Part shown: piece after piece, positions 43,176 to 54,463 of the stretch
Layout: each line of letters starts with the position of its first letter
How positions within the stretch are numbered: position 1 is the stretch's first letter
NCBI RefSeq assembly: GCF_007830355.1
Contig: NZ_VLKO01000003.1
Span: 124,231 to 188,230 of the forward strand
Direction of reading: 5' to 3'
DNA length: 64,000 nt
Source: Flavobacterium tiangeerense
GTDB lineage: Bacteria; Bacteroidota; Bacteroidia; Flavobacteriales; Flavobacteriaceae
Translations under genes and position numbers: made by a program
Notes under the pieces: model-generated
What the model was told of the DNA's origin: nothing
What the model saw: the letters and a program-made list of their open reading frames with translations, nothing else
The model's database searches: none

Positions 43176-44042
43176 ATGAAGACCTATCTATTTGCTCTTT
43201 TTATAATGGCAATGCCATGCCTATTACTCAGTCAAAGTCCCAAGCCTGAGGTAAAATTAAAAGCGATACACTGTGTAAAAACAAATTTCAAAAATTTAAA
43301 AGACGGTGAAATCATTCATAAAAACTACACTTTTAAAGATGGAAAGTTACTCAGCATCAAAACATCTGATGTGATTCAAAGTTTTTTTTACAATCCAAAG
43401 GAACTATTGGACATGACGGTCAAAGAGCGCGTAGGCAGTAATTGGAAAGAGGTAATTAATTATACCTATAACAACAATGATCAGCTCATAAAATTCACCA
43501 AAAAATATGAAGAAGGCGGCGAACTAGTTACTAAAACCGTTACCATAAGTTATGAAGGATCGCGCGTAAAAGTAACTACTAAAAAAAGCACCAACCACCA
43601 AATCGTGCTGGATGACATTGAATATGTAGTTGAAAACGGAATAATAGTAAGACGTTCCACAAGAGACAGAAACCAACAAATTGTTAAAAAAGTAGAGTAC
43701 CTTTATTTTAAAGAAAACCCCATACGCCACAAAGATTTATTGGGTGATAAACAAATAAAAAACTTCACCTTTGATGATAAAAATTCAGTAAACGCCTTGC
43801 TGGTGCAAAATATTTTCGGAACGCATTATAAAGTTATTGTACCCATTATTTCATGGCATGAAGAAGAATTTGAGTTTGAATCTATTGGCAATAACAATGT
43901 TTTAAATTTTAGTTCGACCTCAGTAGATGTCGTAGGAAAAACGAGGAAGTACAAGTACAACGCCGCAAATTTTCCAGTATCATGTTCTCTTATAGAATCA
44001 AACGGAATTGTAAAAACTGAAATTAGCTACAGTTATGAGTAA
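43176..44042 (+). CDS. Secreted YD-repeat-like protein of unknown function
   Basis: This 288-residue protein has a signal peptide (1-20, ...LLLSQS). The mature part has short beta-hairpin repeats with YD/RHS-like words (NYTYNNNDQLIKFTKKYEEG, KNYTFKDGKLLSIKTSD, RKYKYNAANFPVSCSLIES, ISYSYE), a pattern common in small secreted Bacteroidota proteins. No catalytic motif was seen. It is single-gene, ending at a bidirectional hairpin shared with the GH97 gene. Confidence 0.75.
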   Translation: MKTYLFALFIMAMPCLLLSQSPKPEVKLKAIHCVKTNFKNLKDGEIIHKNYTFKDGKLLSIKTSDVIQSFFYNPKELLDMTVKERVGSNWKEVINYTYNNNDQLIKFTKKYEEGGELVTKTVTISYEGSRVKVTTKKSTNHQIVLDDIEYVVENGIIVRRSTRDRNQQIVKKVEYLYFKENPIRHKDLLGDKQIKNFTFDDKNSVNALLVQNIFGTHYKVIVPIISWHEEEFEFESIGNNNVLNFSSTSVDVVGKTRKYKYNAANFPVSCSLIESNGIVKTEISYSYE

Positions 44043-44069
44043 GGCATCACTGCAAACAAATCTATACAC

Positions 44070-44097
44070 AAAAGGCTGTCCTACAAGACAGCCTTTT
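44070..44097. terminator. Bidirectional terminator between convergent genes
   Basis: Perfect 11-base arms (AAAAGGCTGTC at 44070-44080 and GACAGCCTTTT at 44087-44097) flank a 6-base loop. Tracts of A and T on the two sides serve both directions. Confidence 0.85.
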
Positions 44098-44117
44098 CAT
44101 ATTTAATGATTACTTAA

Positions 44118-46542
<2,425 letters not shown>

Positions 46543-47799
46543 ATGTTAGAAAAAGAAGTAATCAATTTCGAAAAAACCGCTTTAGTTGGTATCGTAACTC
46601 AAAATCAGAGTGAAGAAAAGTTAAACGAATACCTAGACGAATTAGAGTTTTTAACCTACACCGCTGGTGGAGAGGTAATCAAGCGCTTTTCACAAAAAAT
46701 GGAGCGCCCTAATCCCAAAACTTTTGTAGGTACCGGAAAAATAGAAGAAATTCACCTTTTTGTAAAAGAAAATGGCATTTCGACCCTAGTTTTTGACGAC
46801 GAATTATCGCCGTCACAACAAAAAAATATATCTAAGATTATCACCGAATGTAAAATTCTAGATCGTACCCACCTTATTCTAGACATTTTTGCACAACGTG
46901 CCGAAACCTCTTATGCCCGTACCCAAGTGGAACTGGCGCAATGTATTTACATGTTGCCGCGTTTATCCGGACTTTGGACGCACTTAGAGCGACAAAAAGG
47001 GGGAATTGGAATGCGAGGACCGGGTGAAACCGAGATTGAAACCGACCGTCGTATTGTGCGTGACCGCATAGCCTTACTCAAAGACAAAATCAAAACTATT
47101 GATAAACAAATGGGCGTGCAACGCAGCAACCGCGGTGCTATGGTTCGTGTGGCGCTAGTTGGGTATACAAATGTTGGGAAATCTACCTTGATGAATGCCG
47201 TGGGCAAAAGTGACGTTTTTGTAGAGAACAAACTCTTTGCAACGCTAGATACCACCGTAAGGAAAGTAGTCATCAAGAACCTACCTTTCTTACTTTCGGA
47301 TACCGTAGGATTCATTAGAAAATTGCCTACGCAACTAGTAGACTCCTTCAAAAGTACACTCGATGAGGTACGCGAGGCCGATTTATTGCTGCACGTAGTC
47401 GATATTTCGCATGCAGATTTTGAAGACCATATCGAGTCCGTAAATCAAACCTTGCAAGACATCAAGGCGCATGACAAACCTGTAATTATGGTGTTCAATA
47501 AAATTGACGCTTACAAACCCCTAGTCATTGACGAAGACGATTTGATGACCGAAAAAACGCCAAGACACTTCACGCTAGAGGAATGGAAAGCCACCTGGAT
47601 GAGTAGAGTAGGAGAGCAAAACGCTTTGTTTATATCGGCCACACACAAAGAAAATTTCGAAGAATTCAGAGAGCGCGTGTACGAGTCTGTACGTCAGATA
47701 CACATCACCCGTTTTCCATACAACAAGTTTTTGTACCCAGATTACAATGATGCCATCGAGAAAGACGAGGAAGAAGACCATGAAACCGAAATAGAATAA
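46543..47799 (+). CDS. hflX: GTPase HflX
   Basis: This 418-residue ribosome-associated GTPase splits stalled 70S ribosomes under stress. The N-terminal HflX domain includes NPKTFVGTGKIEEI and LSPSQQKNI, then a glycine-rich linker (KGGIGMRGPGETEIETDRR). The G domain has G1 GYTNVGKSTL, switch I region ATLDTTVR, G3 DTVGFI and G4 NKID. The C-terminal tail is acidic (KDEEEDHETEIE). All motifs are intact. It is monocistronic with its own promoter element and a terminator at 47822-47853. Confidence 0.97.
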   Translation: MLEKEVINFEKTALVGIVTQNQSEEKLNEYLDELEFLTYTAGGEVIKRFSQKMERPNPKTFVGTGKIEEIHLFVKENGISTLVFDDELSPSQQKNISKIITECKILDRTHLILDIFAQRAETSYARTQVELAQCIYMLPRLSGLWTHLERQKGGIGMRGPGETEIETDRRIVRDRIALLKDKIKTIDKQMGVQRSNRGAMVRVALVGYTNVGKSTLMNAVGKSDVFVENKLFATLDTTVRKVVIKNLPFLLSDTVGFIRKLPTQLVDSFKSTLDEVREADLLLHVVDISHADFEDHIESVNQTLQDIKAHDKPVIMVFNKIDAYKPLVIDEDDLMTEKTPRHFTLEEWKATWMSRVGEQNALFISATHKENFEEFRERVYESVRQIHITRFPYNKFLYPDYNDAIEKDEEEDHETEIE

Positions 47800-47821
47800 T
47801 CGTTTCACAACCTTATACCAT

Positions 47822-47853
47822 ATCCCTTTTGACTTTCAAGAGGGATTTTTTTT
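47822..47853 (+). terminator. Intrinsic terminator after hflX
   Basis: Nine-base arms 47822-47830 and 47838-47846 (one G-T pair) flank a 7-base loop, followed by eight T. Confidence 0.8.
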
Positions 47854-48006
47854 GGGCATGCCCTAGCTTTCACTAGCGTTGCAGCTGCGTCAGGCTGTTC
47901 GCTATATCTTTTTATACCTTTTAGGCTACTAGCCTCTTAAAGGCTAGTAGCCTAAAAGGTATAAAAAGGATGCCGCTTCCATCCTTCATGCGGGGCTTGG
48001 CGGTAA
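47853..48006. repeat. Intergenic repeat element B with a perfect 28-bp palindrome
   Basis: Arms 47908-47935 and 47941-47968 are perfect reverse complements over 28 bases with a 5-base loop. The left shoulder contains GTCAGGCTGTTCGCTATATC and the right one AGGATGCCGCTTCCATCC followed by GGGGCTTGGC. The same shoulder pattern, with another core, is at 37885-37972. The rest of the 378-base gap (to 48177) is AT-rich and empty. Confidence 0.8.
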
Positions 48007-48177
48007 TTACTGACGTTTAGGATTTTTAGGCTATTTGTAAGAAAAAATTAATATATTTGAGAATCAATACAACGTGAATGTCATCCAACTTTCGATTCAA
48101 AATTTGGATGGATTTGCTGGAGTTTGTTGCAAGTGATGTACTAGTTGTCCATAATGCTATAAAAAAATAGAGATTAT

Positions 48178-48897
48178 ATGAAGTTAAAAACAAAATATGT
48201 ATTCTTTTTTATCTTTTTAATTCATTGTTTTACAGGGTTTTGTCAAAAAAATCAGTTTATTCCAAAAGGTTTTATTGAAACAATACCACCAAAATTTGAG
48301 AGTGAGGAATGGTATAAATTAAATAATTCTCACAATGAATTTGGTGTCAAGATTAGCAACGGAAAACTTGAAATTGAAAAAACTAAAGAAAAGAATAAAT
48401 GCTCACTTAAAATTAAAGATGGAACACTTGTGGGAATGGATGGTGGAGAATTTGGGGGGCAATTAATTTTTGTACCAGATGATAAAACTAAGAACACAAT
48501 AAAAATTAATAAAGGAAATGTAAAATATATTTTTAATTATAAGGGCAAAAATTATTTCATTCTTGGATATGCTCATATGGGTACTAGTGAAGGTGCATTA
48601 TATGAACTTGAAAGAAAAAACAAAGACTTTAAATTTAAAATGCTTTTGGATTTTGGAGATGCTCCTCAAGCATTTACGATATACAAAGATAAATTTCTAG
48701 TTGCTACATATGGTAGTTTTTTTACAATCCAGAATTTCAAAAAAGAGCTGTTTTTTGAAAAAATATTTTGGAATGGTTTATATCCTAACTCAATTGCAGT
48801 AGCTGATGATAAAAATGTATTCGTTGGAATAAGAAGTGGAATAGTAAAAATTGATTTAAAAGAAAAATCCTTTAAATTTTATAAACACACGAAGTAA
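48178..48897 (+). CDS. Secreted protein of unknown function (possible beta-propeller)
   Basis: This 239-residue protein has a signal peptide (1-22, ...FTGFCQ). The mature part is beta-rich with repeated aromatic strand words (YIFNYKGKNYFILGYAHMG, APQAFTIYKDKFLVATYGSF, NSIAVADDKNVFVGIRSGIV). These look like blades of a propeller, but fewer than a full set are present. No family is recognised. It is not clearly linked to a neighbour. Confidence 0.65.
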   Translation: MKLKTKYVFFFIFLIHCFTGFCQKNQFIPKGFIETIPPKFESEEWYKLNNSHNEFGVKISNGKLEIEKTKEKNKCSLKIKDGTLVGMDGGEFGGQLIFVPDDKTKNTIKINKGNVKYIFNYKGKNYFILGYAHMGTSEGALYELERKNKDFKFKMLLDFGDAPQAFTIYKDKFLVATYGSFFTIQNFKKELFFEKIFWNGLYPNSIAVADDKNVFVGIRSGIVKIDLKEKSFKFYKHTK

Positions 48898-49070
48898 AAA
48901 GCACTGTAATAAGGGTTAAAAACGGATTTGGTCAATCAGCTTTTTGTTTGGGATGATTTGCTTCACCTATCGTTATCGCTCAAGTGACAACTCCTTATAA
49001 TGGGCTTATTATAATTATAAAACCGCCGCATTCACAGAATGTTGGGCATCATTTTAAAAATCAGAAATCA

Positions 49071-50105
49071 ATGAAATTTAGTATTACAATTATATCTTTT
49101 ATCCTTCTAATATCTTTTAAAACTATTGCGCAGAATAAAAACGAAAATGATTTAACTGCAAAAATCGACTCTATTTTAGAAAGTAATAACTTTAATGGAG
49201 TGGTATACATAACCGAAAATTCAAAGCAAATATTTTCTAAAGCTATGGGGTACTCAGATTTAGATAAAAAAAATATTTTAAAATTTAAGGATCAATTTGT
49301 AATAGGTTCTATTAGTAAACAAATAACAGCAGTTTTAGTATTGCGTGAATTTGAAAAAGGTAAAATTAAACTTGATGATAAAATCAATCAATATCTCACT
49401 CAGATTAACCAACCCTGGTCAAAAGAAGTTACAATTCATCAATTACTTACTCATACACATGGAATTGTAACATTAGATGAACCTTTAGAATTCGTACAAG
49501 GTTCTCAATTTCATTATTCTCAGTTAGGTTATGAATTACTTGCGCAAATTCTTGAGAAAGTAACAAACAAGAATTTTGAACAATTATCAATGGATTTTTT
49601 TAAACAAAATGGTTTAAAAAATACTTTCCATCCTAATAATAAAAAATATAAAAATCTGGTAAAAGGGTATGAAGAGAATGAAGATAAACTATTAGAATAT
49701 GCTTCAAATAGTTTGGATAATTATGTTCCAGCAGGTGCTTTCATTTCAAATGCAGCGGATTTAAATAAATGGAGTCAATCATTATATTCGGGGAAACTTG
49801 TCAAAACAAAAACTCTAAAATTGATGGAAACTAAATATGCCACCCGAATTCACCCAATTTTTGATAAAGTTGATTATGGATATGGTTTACTTTTTCAAGA
49901 TGGAGAGCAAAACATACAAATTGGTGCATTAGGGTATGCACCTGGTTTTGCTTCTGCCTGCTATTTTTATCCACAAACAAGAAGCAGTGTAATAGTTTTG
50001 GCAAATACAGCAAAAAATTTAGATAATTTTAAAATGACATTCAAAGTACATACCGAAATAATGGACTTAATGAAGAAACGAAAAAAATTAGTCGAAAAAA
50101 TTTAA
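49071..50105 (+). CDS. Serine hydrolase of the beta-lactamase/penicillin-binding-protein-like family
   Basis: The ATG at 49071 gives a signal peptide (MKFSITIISFILLISFKTIA); upstream in-frame sequence is repeat-like and non-coding in character. In the 344-residue exported enzyme, the catalytic SxxK is FVIGSISKQITAVL (class C/esterase EstB type). The second motif is YSQLGYELLAQILEK, where the usual YxN is Y-S-Q, and LLTHTHGI follows the family form LLtHtSGi with His for Ser. It may act on peptides, D-amino acid amides or esters. True beta-lactamase activity is not implied. Confidence 0.82.
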   Translation: MKFSITIISFILLISFKTIAQNKNENDLTAKIDSILESNNFNGVVYITENSKQIFSKAMGYSDLDKKNILKFKDQFVIGSISKQITAVLVLREFEKGKIKLDDKINQYLTQINQPWSKEVTIHQLLTHTHGIVTLDEPLEFVQGSQFHYSQLGYELLAQILEKVTNKNFEQLSMDFFKQNGLKNTFHPNNKKYKNLVKGYEENEDKLLEYASNSLDNYVPAGAFISNAADLNKWSQSLYSGKLVKTKTLKLMETKYATRIHPIFDKVDYGYGLLFQDGEQNIQIGALGYAPGFASACYFYPQTRSSVIVLANTAKNLDNFKMTFKVHTEIMDLMKKRKKLVEKI

Positions 50106-50336
50106 AGAAATACGAATTAAAAAAGCCGGAATAAATACTCAATGATAATTAAATACTTCATAATCAATAATAAAGACAATTTTTTACATCTATTTAGCAA
50201 AATAATCACAAGTACAATTATTGATAAAGTTTTTTTAAGAAGAAGTGAGGAAGCTTTTGAAGTATTAAAAATTGAAACAACAAGAATATAGGAAGTAGAT
50301 AATTTATTTCCTTCCTCATTATCGGTTATTAATAAT

Positions 50337-50344
50337 TACATTTG
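50337..50344 (+). promoter_or_regulatory. -7 element of MBOAT gene
   Basis: TACATTTG matches TAnnTTTG, 26 bases upstream of the ATG at 50370. Confidence 0.6.
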
Positions 50345-50369
50345 TTTGAATACATTTATATTTTAATTT

Positions 50370-51800
50370 ATGCTATTTAACAAAATAGAATTTGCTTTCT
50401 TTTTTCCTCTAGTATTTTTGCTCTATTGGTATCTTTTTAATAAAAATGTAAAGCAGCAAAATCTCTTTTTATTAGTAGTAAGTTTTTTCTTTTTCGCTTG
50501 TTTTGATTGGCGTTTTTTGTTCTTATTACTTTTCTCCATCATTTTAGATTTCTCCATTGCACATAAAATATACAATTCTAAACACCACAAAAAAAGATGG
50601 CTTTGGTTCTCTATTCTTGTAAATTTATGTTTCCTGGGTGTTTTTAAATACTGTAATTTTTTTATTGATAATTTTTCAGAAACGCTTTCTTTTTTCGGCT
50701 TTAAACCGAATGTCTGGTCCTTGCAAATTATCTTGCCTGTTGGAATTTCCTTTTATACGTTTCATGGTTTATCCTATATAATTGATGTTTATAAAAGCAA
50801 AATAAAACCAGTAGAAAGTCTTGTTGATTATTCTCTTTTTGTTAGTTTTTTCCCCTTGCTCGTTGCAGGACCTATTGAAAGAGCTACCCATTTATTACCG
50901 CATATTCAAAGTAAAAGACATTTCGATTATTCTAAAACGGTTGATGGATTAAGGCAGATTTTATGGGGATTGGTAAAAAAGATCGTAATAGCAGATAGTT
51001 GTGCAACGTATGTAAATTTGATTTTTGACAACCCTGATGAATATTCAGGAAGCTCTTTAGTTATGGGAGCCATCTTATTTTCATTTCAAATTTATGGCGA
51101 CTTTTCAGGGTATTCAGATATTGCATTGGGTACGGCAAGAATGTTAGGCATAGAACTTTTGCAGAATTTTTCTTTTCCATACTTTTCAAGAGATATAGCT
51201 GAGTTTTGGAGACGTTGGCATATTTCCCTCTCCAGTTGGTTTAGAGATTATGTTTATATTCCGCTTGGAGGTTCTAGAGGCTCAAAATGGCAAAACATTA
51301 GAAACGTGTTTGTCGTTTTTATGTTAAGTGGTTTTTGGCATGGTGCAAATTGGACTTTTGTTATTTATGGTTTTATTAATTTTTTATATTTCTTACCCTT
51401 ATTATTGTTTCGAAAGAACAGAGATAATTTAACAATCGTAAACCCCAACAACCTAAAATCCATACTGATTACAATTTTCCAAGTTTTTTCAACTTTTATG
51501 TTAGTTTCCTTGGCAAGAGTATTTTTTCGTTCGCAATCAGTAGGTGATGCCATGATGTATTTTAAAAGAATGTTTTCTTCTTCTTTATTTACATTTCCAG
51601 AAATTTTTCCTAAAACAGTTTTGGGATATGTTTTTCTGTTTTTATGTATTGAATGGATTGGAAGAAACGATTTATTTGCTCTAGAAAAATTTGCTATGAA
51701 CTGGAAAAAACCTTACCGGATAGCTTTTTATTATGTTTTGACGCTACTAATATTCTATTTTTATGGACAAGATTATCAATTCTTATATTTTCAGTTTTAA
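50370..51800 (+). CDS. MBOAT family membrane O-acyltransferase (AlgI-like)
   Basis: This 476-residue polytopic protein (about 11 helices) moves acyl, usually acetyl, groups across the membrane for O-acylation of an exported glycan. Family motifs are present: LQIILPVGISFYTFHGLSYI, FFPLLVAGPIERA, FQIYGDFSGYSDIALGTARM, then AEFWRRWHISLSSWFRDYVY, IPLGGSR, and the active-site His in LSGFWHGANWTF. The stop codon is directly followed by the start of an SGNH-like gene, with no gap. The pair is the usual membrane donor plus extracytoplasmic transferase (compare AlgI/AlgJ, PatA/PatB, DltB/DltD). Confidence 0.94.
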   Translation: MLFNKIEFAFFFPLVFLLYWYLFNKNVKQQNLFLLVVSFFFFACFDWRFLFLLLFSIILDFSIAHKIYNSKHHKKRWLWFSILVNLCFLGVFKYCNFFIDNFSETLSFFGFKPNVWSLQIILPVGISFYTFHGLSYIIDVYKSKIKPVESLVDYSLFVSFFPLLVAGPIERATHLLPHIQSKRHFDYSKTVDGLRQILWGLVKKIVIADSCATYVNLIFDNPDEYSGSSLVMGAILFSFQIYGDFSGYSDIALGTARMLGIELLQNFSFPYFSRDIAEFWRRWHISLSSWFRDYVYIPLGGSRGSKWQNIRNVFVVFMLSGFWHGANWTFVIYGFINFLYFLPLLLFRKNRDNLTIVNPNNLKSILITIFQVFSTFMLVSLARVFFRSQSVGDAMMYFKRMFSSSLFTFPEIFPKTVLGYVFLFLCIEWIGRNDLFALEKFAMNWKKPYRIAFYYVLTLLIFYFYGQDYQFLYFQF

Positions 51801-52727
51801 ATGAATACAGTAATAAAAAAGGTGTTATTATATCTAATGCCGTTATTTTTGGTATTTATTGCATTTGAACTATTTTATCAATTGGTTCCCAATGACTATT
51901 CTGTAAAGAACGCTACAATTCCTAAAAAATACGATAGTACGGAGATTTTAATTTTTGGAAATTCACATAATTTTTATGGCCTAAATCCCAAATATTTTGA
52001 CAAACCAACTTACAATTTGGCACATATAAGTCAGTCACTTTATTTTGACAAAATTGTGTTTGATAACTATATTGACAAATTCAAAAATATAAAATGCATT
52101 ATTTTGAATGTAGAATATACCAGTTTAAGCGAAATAGTGGATACAGAAGAAAATAAGTGGAGAAAATATTACTATCAAACGTACATGAATTTAGAAGTGC
52201 CATCAATTAATAAATATGATTTCACAAAATATTTTTTATCCTCTACTAGAAATTTTAATGTAAATACTAAACTCGTTTTAAGATACTTGAAAGAGGGGAC
52301 AATAGTAGATTGTGATCAAAATGGGTTTGGCATAAACTATACAAAAGCAAAAAAAATAGCGTTACTAAAGAAAGATGCTTTAACACGAGTAAAAAGCATA
52401 GAAGATAATTTAATCAATTTTGACGACAATATAGTTAGGATTCAGTCCATAATAGATACTTGCCAAAAAAGAGGTATAAAAGTAATATTAGTGAATATGC
52501 CTGTTTCCAGTTATTTTTCTGAAGGCGTTAATCAACTCAAACAAAAAAGAATACAGGAAACTTGTAGCAAATTGGTAAGAAACAATTATAATGTAAGCTA
52601 TCTAAATTTAGTAAAAGATAAACGATTTACAAATGATGATTTTTTTGATGCAGACCATTTGGACACGGATGGTGCTACTAAATGTTCTAAAGTTGTAAAT
52701 ACTTTCATTAATGAGCGATTAAAATAG
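51801..52727 (+). CDS. SGNH-hydrolase-like extracytoplasmic O-acetyltransferase partner
   Basis: This 308-residue protein has an N-terminal membrane anchor (about 7-27) and an extracytoplasmic SGNH-like domain. Block I is EILIFGNSHNFYG (Gly-Asn-Ser-His, catalytic Ser in the GNSH word), and block V is DDFFDADHLDTDG (Asp-x-x-His dyad). It abuts the MBOAT gene with zero spacing, so the two are translationally coupled. The pair probably O-acetylates a cell-envelope or secreted polysaccharide. The target glycan is unknown, as no glycan synthesis genes adjoin. Confidence 0.85.
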   Translation: MNTVIKKVLLYLMPLFLVFIAFELFYQLVPNDYSVKNATIPKKYDSTEILIFGNSHNFYGLNPKYFDKPTYNLAHISQSLYFDKIVFDNYIDKFKNIKCIILNVEYTSLSEIVDTEENKWRKYYYQTYMNLEVPSINKYDFTKYFLSSTRNFNVNTKLVLRYLKEGTIVDCDQNGFGINYTKAKKIALLKKDALTRVKSIEDNLINFDDNIVRIQSIIDTCQKRGIKVILVNMPVSSYFSEGVNQLKQKRIQETCSKLVRNNYNVSYLNLVKDKRFTNDDFFDADHLDTDGATKCSKVVNTFINERLK

Positions 52728-53038
52728 ACATTGAAAATAAAGTTTTCTTGTAGCAGCTTAAGTTTCGCTGCGTTTGCAAGTGGAATCATGAATACAGGCA
52801 TAGCGCAGCCAAAAAATTAATTCATGTAGTAATTCTAGTTAGATAACTTGTTATCTTTTTACTATAGTAGCTTTCGCTGGCTAGTATTTTTCTAGTTTCC
52901 GTAAAGTTTTCAACTATTAACTTATACTTCAAGCCAAACTACTCTTAGTGATAGTTCGTTTTTTGTAGTTTAAATCTATTACATTTACCCTAAAAAAAAG
53001 AGTTTTTTAAATCAACTTACACAAGACAAAATTTAAAT
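52728..53038. other. 311-base gene-free stretch
   Basis: AT-rich gap after the O-acetylation pair. It contains a repeat-like segment near 52750-52800 (TAGCAGCTTAAGTTTCGCTG) and a small palindrome near 52841-52856 (AGATAACTTGTTATCT). No ORF or -7 match is convincing. Confidence 0.4.
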
Positions 53039-53617
53039 ATGAAACAAAAATTATTTTTGGTAATATTATTTTTATCGCTAAAATCTTTTTCGCAGGATTC
53101 AAAACTTAGTCTTGAAATGCATTATCCACTAACGATGGGTCAAAATTTTATTAGTAAAAACTACAGTGGAATTATTGATGTAGGAGGAAAATTTAGATTT
53201 TCGGAATTAAAAAATATAAATATTGGTGCATCTTTAAACGGCGGAATTTTATCAAATAATACTAATGATAATAACGGAGATCAGGATTTTAGAGTTAAAT
53301 CATATCTTATTCAACCAAGAATTTTTAGTGAATTGAAGATAGAATCAGTACCTAAAATACGCCCATTTGTTGGAATTGGTTATACTTTTATGGTTTTTAA
53401 AGCAACTGGAACTAATAATGGATTTGATGTTTCAGCTTCAAATAGCACAGAAAGTGTTATTAATGCAAATTTTGGAGTTGCTTATGACATTACAAGTAAA
53501 ATATTCTTAGACCTTCAGTTTGATTATGTAAAATTAAATGTCGGCAATGAAGTTCCTAAAACGGCATTCAATACAAATGTAAATCTATTAAAAGTTGGTC
53601 TAGGTTTAAGATTGTAA
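53039..53617 (+). CDS. Outer-membrane beta-barrel protein
   Basis: This 192-residue protein has a signal peptide (1-19, ...LKSFSQ). The rest alternates amphipathic strands ending in aromatic residues (GGKFRFSELKNINIGASLNG, RPFVGIGYTFMVFKATG, FLDLQFDYVKL, VNLLKVGLGLRL), as in the OmpA/OprF-like eight-strand barrels with a C-terminal strand. No family name is certain. A thioredoxin-like gene follows at 96 bases. Confidence 0.8.
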   Translation: MKQKLFLVILFLSLKSFSQDSKLSLEMHYPLTMGQNFISKNYSGIIDVGGKFRFSELKNINIGASLNGGILSNNTNDNNGDQDFRVKSYLIQPRIFSELKIESVPKIRPFVGIGYTFMVFKATGTNNGFDVSASNSTESVINANFGVAYDITSKIFLDLQFDYVKLNVGNEVPKTAFNTNVNLLKVGLGLRL

Positions 53618-53713
53618 AGGAGCTACTAAACTAGAAGTCGTTACAAGTTTTTCAAAAATATTAATTCAAAATAATTTATAATCAATATCCCTAACTTAAA
53701 AACCCGTACCAAT

Positions 53714-54394
53714 ATGAAAAACGTACTAAAAGTTGTCATTGCATTACTATTGATTGTTAATGTAAATTGTTTTGCTCAAAAAATATATTACGTAGTAAAT
53801 GGAGAAGATATGATGAGCGACATCAACTACAAAGTTTACAAAGACAATAAGGCGAAAAACAGAAAACTTGAAGAAGTCAATTTAAAGACTATTGTAAAAA
53901 AGGATTCCATTGTAAATTACATAAGACTTACGGATTTGGCGGTTACGCCTGACGGCTTTGATCCTTGGGGAGATACAAAAAAGTTTATTGGAACAAAATT
54001 TCAAATTGAGCAATATGCTGATAACGACTTAAAAAATTTCAACAAAGATTATCTAGAGGGAAAACCAACTTACATTAATTTTTGGTTCACCAGATGCCCT
54101 CCTTGTATTGAAGAACTTCCGCTATTAAATCAATTAAAAGAAAACTTCAAAGATAAGGTCAACTTTATCAGCATTACCTTTGATGACTTGGCAGCGGTTG
54201 AGGTATTTTTAAAAAAGCACAAGTTTGAATATAAACATATTACTAATTCAGGTAAACAGATAGAAAAACTTAAAATTGATGCATATCCAACAAGTTTAAT
54301 TTTGGATAAAAATGGAGTTATTAAAGTTGTAACCCCGGAAATAACATCAGCTGAAATGAAAGACATACAAATTACTCTTACGACTTTGTTATAA
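53714..54394 (+). CDS. TlpA-like periplasmic thioredoxin
   Basis: This 226-residue exported redox protein has a signal peptide (1-21, ...VNCFAQ), an N-terminal accessory domain (about 22-110) and a thioredoxin fold (about 115-226). The active site is INFWFTRCPPCIEELPLLNQ (CPPC) and the cis-proline is in AYPTSLILDKNG. It probably keeps cysteines of exported proteins reduced or serves cytochrome maturation. It converges on a subtilase gene with a shared terminator. Confidence 0.92.
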   Translation: MKNVLKVVIALLLIVNVNCFAQKIYYVVNGEDMMSDINYKVYKDNKAKNRKLEEVNLKTIVKKDSIVNYIRLTDLAVTPDGFDPWGDTKKFIGTKFQIEQYADNDLKNFNKDYLEGKPTYINFWFTRCPPCIEELPLLNQLKENFKDKVNFISITFDDLAAVEVFLKKHKFEYKHITNSGKQIEKLKIDAYPTSLILDKNGVIKVVTPEITSAEMKDIQITLTTLL

Positions 54395-54415
54395 ATTAAA
54401 ATTATTGAACATAAA

Positions 54416-54457
54416 AAAACCACTTAATCTTTTCAGCATTAAGTGGTTTTGTTTTTT
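54416..54457. terminator. Bidirectional terminator between convergent genes
   Basis: Perfect 13-base arms (AAAACCACTTAAT at 54416-54428 and ATTAAGTGGTTTT at 54438-54450) flank a 9-base loop, with T-runs on both outgoing strands. Confidence 0.88.
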
Positions 54458-54463
54458 TACAGT

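Noticed and set aside
50142..50291. 49-residue ORF (MIIKYFIINNKDNFLHLFSK and onward)
   Set aside because: No signal peptide, family or promoter; very AT-rich codons; might be a gene fragment but is not supportable.
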